From contig JAURVB010014517.1 in assembly GCA_033002965.1 (NCBI GenBank), positions 44,070 through 108,069 of the forward strand: a stretch of 64,000 nucleotides of DNA, in the 5' to 3' direction. Below, in pieces: positions 25,300-37,447 of the stretch. The notes under the pieces were generated by a model. That model did no database searches and was not told the DNA's origin. It saw nothing but the letters and a program-made list of their open reading frames with translations. Source of the stretch: Piper betle (Eukaryota; Streptophyta; Magnoliopsida; Piperales; Piperaceae). The position numbers and the translations under genes are program-made. Each line of letters opens with the position of its first letter. Position 1 is the first letter of the stretch.

Positions 25300-26590
25300 C
25301 CATTAAATTAAGCTCACTGCAACAGAGCAGATGCCAATGATCTAAGCTCTACAAAGGAAGAAAATAGATAGATATGGAGAGATTTGAGAGACTCTTTTGG
25401 AGATGGGGGCTGACCAGTTGATGGGGAGAGGAAGAGGTGCTAAGAAACAGGCGGCGCCATGTCCGCCACTACAAGAACCACCTGTTTGTGCTTGGCAACC
25501 AAGGGAGGGGAGGAGGAGGAGATTATCTATCACCTAATTTAACTTGACAGTGTTTTATTCTTATTAATTAATATATACAAAAATTAAAAGGTATTATATA
25601 GAATAATAATACTAATTTTGGCCGAGTACAAACAATTGCTTAATGGAAACGTGGAATAAGAAATACCATCCTCGTTACCTACTTCTTATCCTAATCAAGG
25701 CTTTTCTTAATACGAATTTCATCAACCAACAAGCAAATTTTCATTACCATTTTTCTTAACTCTCAAAAAGTTTTTAAAAATCAATCATTTAAAAAGTTTT
25801 TTTATTTTATTTTATGGCTTACACTAAAATTGTCATATACAGCCAGTCACAGGAATAGCCACGGAGACGACGGGATGGATGCCTTTTCGTTCATCAGGTT
25901 CCACTTGCAACAGGTTTTTGTGATAAGGCAGGGGAGGTGTCTTTATCTGTGGAACCGAGAGGATGCTCCGTCGACATTGAGCATTGAATCTGTTTATATG
26001 GTTTCTAGCAAGCGCTCTGGCTTTTTGGAGAGTCGTTCTTAGACACGCCAGAATATTTACGATCCAAAAGGACCCCTCCATATATATATATATTAGAAAT
26101 ATATGAAATTAATTTCAAAATTATTACTATATTGTTTTGAGTGACAATAATAAATATTGATTTAGGTTTAACAAAAATATAATTGTATACAAAAATTAAA
26201 AATAATTTTAATTTTAATCAGCAAAAATTCTTAATAACTAAATAGAGTTTTTTAAAAGATTTTAATTAGAATAAAATAATACTAAGTTTTTTAATAATAA
26301 ACGACAATATATAAATAACTAAATATATGAAAACTGTAAATATATATTATTAAGTAACAAACTTTAATTTGACAATATAATTTTAAATATATTTAAATTT
26401 ATTAATATTTTTAAAAAATTTAATTTAGGTAGAATTATAATATAATGTTTTTCTAATAACTAATAATAATAATAATAATTTTAAATTAAATAATTATTAA
26501 GAGGCCTATAAAATTATTGTAAGATCAATATCAACGATGATGCAAAATAAATGAAAAAAAATTCATCGCTTTAATGAACAGTAGTTGATA

Positions 26591-26622
<32 letters not shown>

Positions 26623-29130
26623 CCTTTTATAGATCGACTAATGCTAAATAGACTTTGAAAATTCTATTGTGAAAGCAAGGATATGAAAGAAATATAAAGG
26701 TGCATCAAACGTTTATGTTAGAGAGTCCTTTACTAAGGCCGTAACGTTAAACATTTTTGTCACAAAAGAAGTTTTCTTAGAGGTACTTAAGATTGGAAGA
26801 TGCATTTGATGAGTAGGTGCAAAAACATCTATAAAAAAGAAAAATACAAGGATAATCCTTTTTTTTTGCAAGGAATGATCTTCAATAGATATAATAATAT
26901 GCAAGAGTGGGAGAAAAAAATTGAATGTTTTTATGTTTTTTGCAAAAATATTTGTATTTTATTCAAACTGTAAGTCACTTATTTGAAAACAAGCCAAATT
27001 GGAATAAAATAATGTTTGAATTAGCTCAATTTAGGTAAATCCATAGGCAAACAAAGTAAAAATACGACAAAATTTTAAACGGAAAGTAAACTTGCACACA
27101 AATATATTTGGGAAAAATTAAGGTGAGTCCCATAATTTTTAGTATGTCCCATAAAATGAGATTTATGTATATAAAAAATAGAGTATATAAGTAAGAGAGT
27201 AATAAAATTTTATTTTATTTTTACATCATTATGTCCTATTTTTAAATTTAAATTAATTTTTAATAAAATTACTTTGATAATTAAGATAGAATGGTCAAAA
27301 ATATTAAATTGAGTGAAAAATTTATAATTATCCTTATTATTTATTTTTTTATTTATATGTGTAGATTTTGAAAAATAAGACCAACTAAATTGCTCCAATA
27401 AAATAAAAGGTGTAGCTCATATAATTATGCTTATTATTATTATTTTTATTTATCTATATGAATTGAGTATTAGGAGCTATGAAATGACTCCACGTTAAAA
27501 GAATATGTCGTATAAGGAAGAGCCAAAATTTGAAAGAATACAATGCTGCTTGATAAGGTGGGTTCGGTCGTCTCCCCACACCTGACACTTGGACATAATT
27601 CAAAGAATATGATTAATCATGCTTTGATAGAAAGCTGGGTGCGAATATTTTAATTAGTGTCTAATCTTATCTTTATTGTCATCTTCGCTTATCAACAAAA
27701 TATTTCCTATATAATTTTGAGGTCTGTTTGGTTGGAAGAAAGAAATGGAAGATAACATGAAAATTTTATGTGGTTATCCCCACTGAAAAATAATATTCAT
27801 CCAATAATATGTTTCATTTAAAATGAAGAAAAATTAAGATGAGGTATACCTTAAATAGATTAATTACATCTCTAATCTGAACCATTTTTAATGTATCCCA
27901 TTGTATGTGTGTGAAGTAGAGAGCATAGTTAGTCAGAGGTTAATAAATTCTTATCTTTTTTAGACATTTTCAAATACACACTAGTTTAAAATTATTCAAA
28001 CTTAATTTTTATTGAAATTAATTTGATAATTTAGATGAAATGGTTAAAACGTTAGATTGATTGAAAATCTATAAGTATATTAATTAATTATTTTTATATC
28101 TATCTATAAGATTTTACAATAGTGGGGCCCACTAAATTGCTGCGAGCTCAGCTCATATATATAAGGCTTTTCAAAATAATAATAATTACCACCACCTTTA
28201 GAGTAGTCTCTCATAATATACTTTTTTTCTTTTCTTGAAATGTAAAAAAAGAGGAAATTTTTTTGGCATATGATACTTGGTTAAATCAATTTTATTTTTA
28301 TATAATTTATTCACAAAGTCTTTTGGTAGGAAAAAACTACTAAATTTCATATTTATTTAGTGCTAATTACCAAACAGTAACATTATCCATGTTTACGCAT
28401 ACGGCAGCCTACCAAAGTTTTTACCTGCTCAAAATTTTCAAATGAATATATTCTCATTTGCCCTCTACATAATTTTTATTTGTCTTTTTTTTTCTCTTTC
28501 TCTCTTTTTTTCCAAAGCAAAATAAACCCTTTTTATGGTTGATGCAGAAATTTATGGATATCTAGCCGTCCATGTATAATGAAAGTCTTACCAATGTTTG
28601 AATACCATATCATATTGACCAGTCTGACTTAGGATACCATATACTTTTTATCAAATTTATACTGAATTTGTTAATCTAGTATTTTTTCAAAACTCTATAT
28701 ATTTTCATCGATATTTAATTAAATATTAATTATAAAAAACATTTTCTAGTAAAATATTTATTTTTTAAAGGATAAGAAAGTGTTTTATAATAATTTTAAA
28801 TTTTGATATTTAATTAAATTGTGATATTCTCATATTAGTCACACATCTAATATTTACTGAGTTAAAATTAAATTTATTAACAAGGATGGACTTTATCTTT
28901 AACTTATGATAAATATTTTGAAAGATTGACTTAGGTTTATCTGTTTACACTTTACACCCTAAGTTGAGACAATACAAATGATATTAGAGCCGTTTCATAC
29001 CTATATATAATACCTAATATTCAATTATTATTAATAATAAATTATAAATCTTTAATTTGAATTAATTATTTTAAAAAATGACTTAGACTTAATCAAATAT
29101 ATCTAGTAGCGTGATAATAGTATATTGTAA
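25300..29130. other. Long intergenic stretch, AT-rich
   Basis: No supported gene. A gene-like, less AT-rich patch at 25830-26080 carries open frames on both strands (70 and 82 codons) without recognisable motifs. A (TA)n run lies at about 26587-26621. GGTCTGTTTGGTTGGAAG near 27722 resembles a common plant MITE end. The DNA next to 25300 should include the OXS3-like promoter, but I could not pick out a clear TATA box. Confidence 0.4.
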
Positions 29131-29133
29131 ATC

Positions 29134-29310
29134 TTGACGGTTGACTACTCACCATTGGATGGTGTACTACGTACATTTGTGGCCTGCAAAACGTTGACCG
29201 GTTTAGCTACAAAGAAGCAATAATAACCACAGCTTTGGTAACCCATTTGCCTGCCGACGTCTTAAGTGACTAAATGGGTTTTGGCCTAGCACAAAGAACA
29301 ACTATATAAA
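29134..29310 (+). promoter_or_regulatory. Promoter-like region: three W-boxes and a TATA box
   Basis: TTGAC cores lie at 29134-29138, 29141-29145 and 29194-29199 (TTGACC). TTGAC is the binding core of WRKY factors. They are followed by GACGTC near 29255 and a TATATAAA box at 29303-29310. A short reading frame starts 42 bp after the TATA box, as expected for a plant gene. No recognisable gene follows, so this may be the remains of a defence-responsive promoter. Confidence 0.4.
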
Positions 29311-29351
29311 TGAGTTGGATCTCAAATCATCTCCACTTTGTGCCTTTACCA

Positions 29352-29390
29352 ATGGAAGCCATGGAAAGTGCGCAGCCAGGGAGCTTTTGA
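29352..29390 (+). CDS. Twelve-codon ORF behind the promoter-like region
   Basis: Two in-frame ATGs (MEAMESAQPGSF then stop). The position relative to the TATA box is right for a translation start. The product is unknown. It could be the surviving first codons of a lost gene, an upstream ORF, or chance. No downstream exon was identified. Confidence 0.2.
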   Translation: MEAMESAQPGSF

Positions 29391-31075
29391 AGTTGAGAAG
29401 GGACAGCAATAAAATTATAAAATTGTCGGATTCAGTTCCCTAACCAAGAACTCAATCATCAGAAAGATCATACTCTTGCTGGTTAATAATTGGTGCAAAC
29501 ATTCGCTTCAATTAATTTCTCAGAATATTTCATGGAAACAGATCAAATAGTTGTTAGATATTAAGAACCAAATTGTTATTGGAAGACAATTTTACAACCA
29601 GCAGAACAAGTATTTATCTACTTGAAGAGTTAACTGAAATTTTTATTCCCAATCTTTTGATTGAGAAGTTGCGAACGAAAAAAGATTCCCCGACTTAGAG
29701 AAGTCTATAAATATTTGAAAATGGGTATATCGTGTGCTAACACCTCAACTCAAATTTGTCCCCTCGTGCTCGATTCGAACTCGAATCAAATAATTTTTAA
29801 GTACCCGGTTTAGCTTTAAATTAAAACTCTACATTGAACGTTAAGCATTATTACTATCTAATGAAGTTTATTGATTGATTTACCACCTGGCACTAGGCAC
29901 TAGCTTGCAGCAGCAATTTATATTTAATATAAAATATGTTTTGTTCAATTGAGTCGAATAAGTTCATTAATTAGATTTTAAAATTATTAGTAAAAATATT
30001 TTATTGAATATTAAAAATATTTTTATGATTAATATGTAATCAAATATCAATTAGATTATCATGGTTTTTTTTAAAAAAACCAAAATTTGGGACAATTCCA
30101 TGTTAAAAAAACCAGACAAATAAAAATGGTATAAAGGCTTATCGGATTCAAAGAGAGTAGATGATATATATTAACCGGTCGCCGTACGATGACTGCTAAT
30201 TATACGATGGAATGGAATAGTCCATTGTGCAGCCTGTCATAGGCCAACCTTGCAGCAAGCAGTACGTTGAAGATACGGCCAACATAGTATAGTACATTCC
30301 TCGTTCATCCTTTGCTGGATTGCTTGTTGTGAACACTTTGAAGACTTGAATGAAGTGTCGTAGACAAACATGAATTGAGTTTGCTGCTCAAATGAGTGCA
30401 ATGACTTTGATTGCTTCCATTCAAATCTTGTTTGTTTTTGGGTACCATTGAAAGGTTGAATGGAATTGATGGTAGGCAAGTTTGTTGATCTTTCATCACC
30501 ATCAAGTCTTAGCGTGGATAGTGTTAGATATAATTTTCAACATGCTTATGCTTTCATGGTGGCGCTCTTTGGCGACATCCCATGAAAAACATGTCAACGG
30601 CGGACAGCATAAGAAAAACCTTTGTGGGTTGCAAATATCAACGTAATGAGGAAACGCAATAATTCATAGCCATCACCTGCCAAAGCCATGAATTTGACTT
30701 CTTCAAAAATGTTTGCTTCCTCATAAATTTATTCCTACACAGTTCATGATGCAGGGACACGTGCATTGCAGCAAAATTACAATACTTTTGAACCAAGCGA
30801 AAGGAGGCTGTCTGAAACTTTCACTACAATAATATAAGAGGACATTAATAATTAATGAGAAATTCGTCGCAAAATTTGTTTAAAAATATCATCACAAAAA
30901 TATCTTCTGATTTATTTCCCATAAATAACGATTTTTTCCTATAAACTAATGACCTGTTTTCTTGTAATGATCAAATCTAAGATATTTAATGTAATATTAA
31001 TTTTGTGAGGTATTTTATGTGATCATATTTGAATCGAATCACTTATTTCTTTCTTTTACATAAATAATGATTTCT
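29391..31075. other. Intergenic, no supported gene
   Basis: A less AT-rich patch at 30230-30510 has overlapping minus-strand frames (66 and 80 codons) that I cannot identify. Otherwise AT-rich. Confidence 0.4.
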
Positions 31076-31079
31076 ATTG

Positions 31080-31448
31080 GAAACTCATTTGAACTCGACT
31101 CTGAGATCGAACGAATTTTTAACATACATGTTCGAGTTTGACTCGAATATCTTTTATGTGTTCGAGCTCGACTCGAGCTCAAATACACTTAAACTATTTA
31201 ATTTTTCTATCTTAACTATCTCACTTCTTTGTTATTATATTGTGTTTATATATATATATATAATATAATATAATATAAAATTATATTATTATATTATTTT
31301 ATCGAGTCGAGTTCGAGTTATAACTCAGTCGAGTCGAGTCGAGTCGAGTCGAACACGACCTTGCTCAATTTCAGCTCGTAAGATTAGAGTTCGAGTCGAG
31401 TTCGAGCTCGAGTATTTAAATGTCGAGTTTTGAGTGCAACCCTACTTA
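31080..31448 (-). mobile_element. Second, deleted copy of the CTCGA-rich hAT-type element (inverted)
   Basis: Read on the minus strand it starts AGTAGGGTTGCACTCAAAAC and continues CTCGACATTTAAATACTCGA, TTACGAGCTGAAATTGAGCA and AAGGTCGTGTTCGACTCGAC, matching the first 200 bp of the 20.2-kb element closely. The far end is diverged, a (TA)n run has expanded in the middle, and the total is shorter. The 8-bp duplication was not recognised. Confidence 0.7.
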
Positions 31449-32338
31449 TAATTTAGTCATATTTAAAAAATTTTATCCTAAGAACAGAAAAGCCCATAGG
31501 CCTAATCAATGTCCACTCCGGCCCATTATAATTGTACATTAACAACCAAATAAGGGTAAACTAATAGGCGCCATTTTTTTAAAGAAGCTAATTAAGTAAA
31601 TTAAAGACAACAAGAATATTTTTATTAATATATTAGATTTTATCTATTTAAGCATTGGACGTGGGATTAATTTTATGGGTTTTTACATAATTTAGAAAAT
31701 TTTTATTTAACCATATAAGCAAAACACAAACAGGGCTTGTTCGAAAGCATTAGAAGAGCTAACGTGAGTAAAGGGGCATAAATATGCTCGGGGTATAAAA
31801 ATAATAATTTAATATAATAAAATAAAACTCATGGTGGGGTATTTTTATTTAATTAAAGATAATAAATTTAATTTATGTTTCATGGGAGACACGTGGATTG
31901 GATCATGTTTTCTATTTCGTACTACAATTACATGTAGGTCTCAGAACTTACGATAAAATACTTACCAGGATAATTAATTAAATGCGCGATTAATTTTGTT
32001 ATAGTTTGCATAATTAGAGCTAGATATACATTATGTAAGGGCCCGAGTTGGATCGGTACTCATTCATGATTTTATAAATTCGGGTCATTACAAAAATCAT
32101 GTCCAATTAACTGGTAGACTACAATTTATATGCAAAACCATGTGACATGCCCATCGCAAGCGGATCAAAACCAATGTTCTCAATAGTTTCTTAAAGGATT
32201 GATGGATATGGACATGGTCACATGGTGAACTAAAGGCAAACGGTTTCCATGACACCCCATGCACCAAGTGATCAGGGTGTTAATTAAGCTGTCCGAGACG
32301 TTGGGTGTTGGATATTGAGATTTTTAACGAGAACCATA

Positions 32339-32439
32339 TTTAGCTCCGCCCGGGAGCGACGCGGAGACGCTGACCGTCGATCATCCCGGGAATCGACGGT
32401 GGAGACGCACCACCGGCGTCGCTCCCGGGCGGAGCTAAA
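32339..32439. repeat. GC-rich foldback element with 24-bp perfect arms
   Basis: The left arm TTTAGCTCCGCCCGGGAGCG plus ACGC (32339-32362) is the perfect inverted complement of 32416-32439. Inside lies a second, nested inverted repeat, ACCGTCGAT (32373-32381) with ATCGACGGT (32392-32400). The whole 101-bp unit is very GC-rich in AT-rich surroundings and can form a branched hairpin. It looks like a short foldback or MITE-type insertion. No clear target duplication is seen beyond TTTA/TAAA. It lies 246 bp beyond the stop codon of the neighbouring dioxygenase gene. Confidence 0.8.
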
Positions 32440-32684
32440 ATTTTTTCTTTTAACAAACTAGGTGGGGGAGTTTGATGTTCGAACAAATTACGAAAAGACA
32501 ACTTTATATAACTGTGGCATTACCTAGTTCATATGGCCTTATTCCTTCACAAATATTAGAATTGCACGAGAACATAGAAACGATTTTTATCCCAAGTATG
32601 TGAATCATATTCATTGATTCACCCAGTACGTAGCTAGTGGTCTTGGCCAATCAACTGAGAAACCAGCCATATATATAACTCTGT

Positions 32685-34082
32685 TTAGACTCGAAAGTGG
32701 CTAATGGAGTAGTCTTCGAGGCCTTTGGAGAAGAAGTAGGATACAATACCGCCGACGGTTGTTTCCCTATACTTGGCTGGGTTGGATTCCGAGAGCAACT
32801 CCTTGATGGGGCCATAAATCCTCTTCTCTGCCCGCTTTGGGTTGAAGAAGCATGCCACAGACACTCTTGGCCCATGGCCGCTTGCAGGAACCCTATGTTT
32901 GATGCTCTTGTACTTCTCATTACTGATCAACTGGAAAGCATAGAATTGATCGGGTCAGTTTGTTGAAGGAAGCACTGACAACCATGCAGAAAGAAAAGAA
33001 TAAAAAAATATAAACCACAAACACTTGACAATATGCAGGTAAATATAATCACCTGTAGAAGGTCGCCTATGTTAACAAGAAGAGAGCCATGGACGGGAGT
33101 GACATCCACCCATGCATCCTTGTGGAGGACCTGGAGCCCCCCAACCTGGTCTTGGAGAAGAATGGTCATGAACGATGCATCTGTATGCGAACATATGCCA
33201 TATGTTAATTCTGGTTCTGGGCAAGGAGGGTAGTAATGAGTTGCCATCGCAATCCCATCTACACAGTTCATCTCTTTTAGATAGCTGCGCTCGAGGCCGA
33301 GGCTCTCCGATATCAACTCCGCCATCGTTTTCCCTAGCTTGTCAACTTGATCAACGTATTCAAGGACTGCTTCTCTGGGTAGCCACCAAAATGTGCAGAC
33401 ATCAATGATTCCTACGCTTATATGTTGATCACTTACTAGGTTGTTAGTACTGATCACGAATGTTCATGTTAAACGTTGATGCTTGTTATCATGAGTTCGT
33501 GATCCTCAATTGCGTATAACGTTTATAACAAGTGAAAGAGTACTCAACCCAGATTGAAGATTTAAATTTTTACCTGCAGATTTGAGGTATATCTTGAGCA
33601 TCGATTTTTCCAAGATCGAAATAGCAATTGAATGAATCTCTCCAACTTGCAGCACTAGACTGGAAAAGGTCATGGTTGGAGAAATACATGACTCTCTTAG
33701 TTGGATCCCGGTCATACAACTCCACTTTTAGCTCATCAGGCTGCTCATGGAATTGACGTACTCTGGAAATCATTTCATCAAGAACACCGATCGGTATTTT
33801 ATGGTTGACAATTAGGAAGAAACCCCATGACTCTGATGCTTGCCGAACTTTGTCAACAATCTCTTTTCTTCTCCAACCATCGACACCATGGAGGTCGATC
33901 GTTGGAACTTGCAAACTTGCTAGCACTTGGCCAGTTTCGGAGTGTTTGTTCGGCCTCTCCTCGGTTGGATATATGAAAATTTTTGGTATTTTGACGACAC
34001 CGGAATCGACAAGGCCCTTCACTCCAGACTTCAAATCGTCGAATTCTTTCAAAGCTGCGACACGATCGAATCCGTCTTCCAT
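32685..34082 (-). CDS. 2-oxoglutarate/Fe(II)-dependent dioxygenase (ACC oxidase homolog group)
   Basis: Soluble cytosolic oxygenase that couples oxidation of a small substrate to decarboxylation of 2-oxoglutarate. The substrate cannot be read from sequence. Exons on the minus strand are 34082-33574, 33374-33053 and 32930-32685, giving 358 aa in frame. The N-terminal DIOX_N domain (about residues 15-165) includes VPTIDLHGVDG and ESWGFFLIVNHKIP. The catalytic double-stranded beta-helix (about 210-310) has the iron ligands H233 and D235 (SHTDASFMTILLQD) and H289 (YKSIKHRVPAS). The 2-oxoglutarate-binding R299 and S301 lie in GPRVSV, and YYPPCPEPELTYG precedes the iron site. The start MEDGFDRVAALKEFDDLKSG resembles proteins annotated as 1-aminocyclopropane-1-carboxylate oxidase homologs (E8/GIM-type), not true ACC oxidase. 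All key residues are present, so it is probably functional. Confidence 0.95.
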
Positions 34083-34150
34083 ATTGTTGCCCAGATGATT
34101 GTTACTCTAGGTCGCTTGATGCTTTGTGAAACTAGTTCCTTTGTTTTATG

Positions 34151-34160
34151 AATTTATAGC
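34151..34160 (-). promoter_or_regulatory. TATA box of the dioxygenase gene
   Basis: The minus strand reads GCTATAAATT about 70 bp upstream of the start codon, which predicts a short leader of around 40 nt. It is a good match to plant TATA boxes. Confidence 0.6.
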
Positions 34161-34199
34161 CGAGAACAATAGGACAAGAGCATCACGACCATATAAGGC

Positions 34200-36120
34200 A
34201 TAAATGTATTTAGTTCTGAGTTAGCAAAAATGTATTGTTTTATGAATTTGTTTAGAAGTGTAATATAATGGGTTAATTTATTTATTTTTAATTATTAATT
34301 AAATTAAAAATTTACGAAAATAAATAAATAAAAATTTAACTTAATACGTATTAAATATGGGGATTATATTTCAAAGGATCTCTCAATTCATCTATTTTTT
34401 AAATTTTATCCCTAATATTCTTAATTTAGCTTATCATCTAATATATAATTAAAAGTTCTAATATTATTTATAATAATTTGGCCTAAAATCGAATATAATG
34501 AATTAAATTAAATTAAATATTTAATTAAATTAAAATTTTATAATTTATTTTTATTAACAAATAGGATATTATCCTCCCGGATATTATATACTGGACACAG
34601 TCAAAGGAAAAGAGTGAGCTTTTTTCAAAGAACGGATAATCATTGAGCTGTTTCCACTCCATTGTTGGTCGTTTCTTGTGGTGGCGTTTTGTCAGCCAAT
34701 GGCTGTCTTGTCTGTGACATATTTTATGTAAAATCATTCAACAAGGTTAAAACATCATTAAAATCCAATGACTGATTTTGAAGTTTTGGAGTCTTGTCAT
34801 CGTGTATCAAAGGAAAATATGTATGTGTTCGGGGGAAAAAATAACTGGAGAACTCTTTTCTAAAAACTCCTTTTTTTTTCACTTGAGCTAAAATTGATGG
34901 ATTGCTAAACGTCCAAATAGTTGACATGTCAGGATCCAAGACAAGAACCACATCTATCAAGATAATTCGATCGACCAACAAGTGATTTTGTCAATCATAA
35001 TATGATACCATGGATACGTGCTAAACGCTTATTTGCTTGTCATATGAAAATGTTATACAATAATCTACATATGCACCACGTTACAGAGAGTTTCAATAAC
35101 ATGTAGGGAAAAAAGCGGTTCTTATTTTTTTAACATTTTATTAGATCAGGGCATCTATCTTAGCCATTAATCAAAGAAAAATTTTAACGACCTTGAATGC
35201 ATAGTTTTAATTTTTTTTATTTTAAAAACCTTTTATGTCGACTTAATTTTTTGACTTGTCGAATCAAACTTTATAAATGATTTTATCGTGACTAATATGT
35301 AATTGACCTTATAAGTCATGTTATAAAAATTATTAAAATATATTATTTTTTATATTAATTAAATTAATATTTTTAAATAATATAAATTATGTATTTATCA
35401 ATTTTAAATATTAAAAAATAACATATACTATATTTATATAAGTTTTTATTTATATAATTAAAATTTTAATATAAATATATCTACCCCGGTTTAAAGCGAA
35501 TGCAGTGAATTGATCGAGACCATCAATGATGGCGACGCTCGGCAACCATCCGCCATCGCCAAGTCCCCCACGGCAACTTTTCATTGTATTGGGACTTAAT
35601 CGACAGAAATGGAAGGAAATGTCGACTTCAACATTTTGAAAAAATAAATTAACTGGTTTATTGTTTTATAAAAACCTAGGTTGGGACGTTGATTTATAAC
35701 CGAGCGGTTTTTATTATTTACTTCACTCTAAGCTAACCCAAATGACAGTCTTGTTATTATTACAAATTTTTTTCTTGTCAGGTAATTATAATTTTCCCGT
35801 CAGCGGGTAATATAATATTTTTCCTTTTGTGGTAAAAGCTCAAATAAGAAGCATAGAGATTCAATATTATTTTCTAGGTCATGTAATTCCTCTCGTCTAA
35901 TAGTTTAATATTGAATATCTTGAAAAAAAACTTGATAATTGTAGAGAATTGCCAACTTAATTCATTAATTTTGAGTGATCTTGCTTTTTTTCATATTTTT
36001 TCTTAACAAAAGTTACTATGCGCACGAGCTAAAATTACATCACTTTTGCCTAATGAATATTTGATTGGCGTAAAGAAAAGTGTCATGCAATCAGTATCAT
36101 CCAAGTGCAATCTGGGTTGA
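34200..36120. other. AT-rich intergenic DNA
   Basis: No supported gene. A 37-codon plus-strand ORF at 35526-35639 sits in a locally GC-richer patch and starts with two ATGs. It is unrecognised. Confidence 0.4.
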
Positions 36121-36123
36121 GTT

Positions 36124-36450
36124 GCAAAAATGGGTTAATTCTATTTGGAATCGGTCGATTTAAATCGGATCGGAAGGTTTTTAATTTAAAAAATCAGCTA
36201 AATAGATTTTCATGCGAATTAGTCCGTGAATCGGCCGATTTAAACTGATTTTAAAATCGGCCTAAATTGGCCAATTTTGGACGGCAGCTATAGACGGGGC
36301 GAGGGGAGGACGGGGCAGCGACAGTGATCGGCGTGGGTGGCTGTTGGGCAATTGGGGGGGGGGTGGATAGGTGTGGGGTAGGGGGGAGAAGATCTGGAGG
36401 GGCGGAGGGGGTGGCAGTGCGGGGCAATGGTGGACGAACATGCCGGTGCG
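36124..36450. repeat. AATCGG-type repeat with GC-rich core, partial copy 3
   Basis: Begins GTTGCAAAAATGGGTTAATTC, followed by AATCGGTCGATTTAAATCGG words and a G-rich core (36290-36440, with a run of ten or more G). The right half typical of copies 2 and 4 is missing. Confidence 0.5.
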
Positions 36451-36499
36451 GTGAAAAATAATTTTGTCATATAATTTTCACGTGGCAAATAATTTTGCG

Positions 36500-36770
36500 A
36501 CTAGATTTGTAAATGTAATTTGTGGTTGCTAAAGACATGTAGATAATATTTGCAACTGGAATAGTTGTGGTTGCAAAGTTTGCAATCACTTTGTAGCTGG
36601 AATCGCGGTTGTAAAATTTGGAACCGCTTAGAATTGTGTTCCCAGTTGCAAAGTGGTTGCCAAATTTTTTAAAAATTTAAAATATTTGCAACCATATTTC
36701 TATTGCCAAGTAGTTGCAAATTTTAAAAAAATTTTAAAAAAATACTCGCAACCATATTTAAAAATTTTAA
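36500..36770. repeat. TTGCAACC/GGTTGCAAA repeat cluster, left part
   Basis: Many copies of TTGCAA, GGTTGC and TTGCAACCATATTT in both orientations. The cluster resembles CACTA subterminal repeats, and a matching cluster lies at 38374-38700. Copy 4 of the GC-core repeat (37448-38373) lies between the two. Confidence 0.4.
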
Positions 36771-37447
36771 AAATATTATTTATTTGGCTCGAGTTTCAGT
36801 GGGTCCGAACCACCATCTCAATTGAAAAAATCAATTGCCCTTTTGCCATTTAAGCTAGAGACTCATCTTAGAAGTTTGCAAATAATTATACCTTTGGCAT
36901 TTGCATTTGCAAACTTGTCAAAAATGAGGTCGACCATAACAATAACATTATTATATAATTCTATTTACTATAAACAAGAAAGATGTTATACCATGCACGA
37001 CCTATATTAGATAAATTTTAATTTTGTACATAAATTTTTATTGAATAATATGATAGACTGTAATAATTTAATATTTTAGATATAAACTCTGATTGACTTT
37101 AAATATATATCCTAATTGAATGAAAAGATAAAATATACTTATTTGATTTTGTTATTGTATTTTTTTCAATTCAATTAAACCAACTCTTCTTAGTTGGAAA
37201 ATAGAAATTGAGGTTAGTAGAGTTCGAACCCATGACCTTCTGTCGTGAAAGGTATTTTTATTTCATTTAAAAAAAAAGAAATTGCGGTTAGCTAGGTTCG
37301 AACCCTCATGCAGTAAAAGATATATTTATTGTATTTTGATTGGTTAAATTTCTTACTTTTAATTAAAAGCTAGTATTAAACTCTCATTTTCTTACAATAG
37401 TAAAAAACTATATTTTACACAAATTTGTGACTACAAGTCTTGTTCAT
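36771..37447. repeat. AT-rich DNA with a ~75-bp tandem duplication
   Basis: Two copies of AGAAATTG(A/C)GGTTAG, then a few bases, then GGTTCGAACCC or AGTTCGAACCC, lie about 75 bp apart (around 37206-37330). The GTTCGAACCC word matches a tRNA T-loop/B-box, but no cloverleaf can be built around it. Confidence 0.4.

Noticed and set aside
32339..32439. Hammerhead-type ribozyme or retrozyme in the foldback
   Set aside because: The catalytic core words (CTGATGA and GAAA in the right places) are absent on both strands.
37240..37310. Possible tRNA gene at GTTCGAACCC
   Set aside because: No acceptor stem, anticodon arm or A-box can be formed on either strand.
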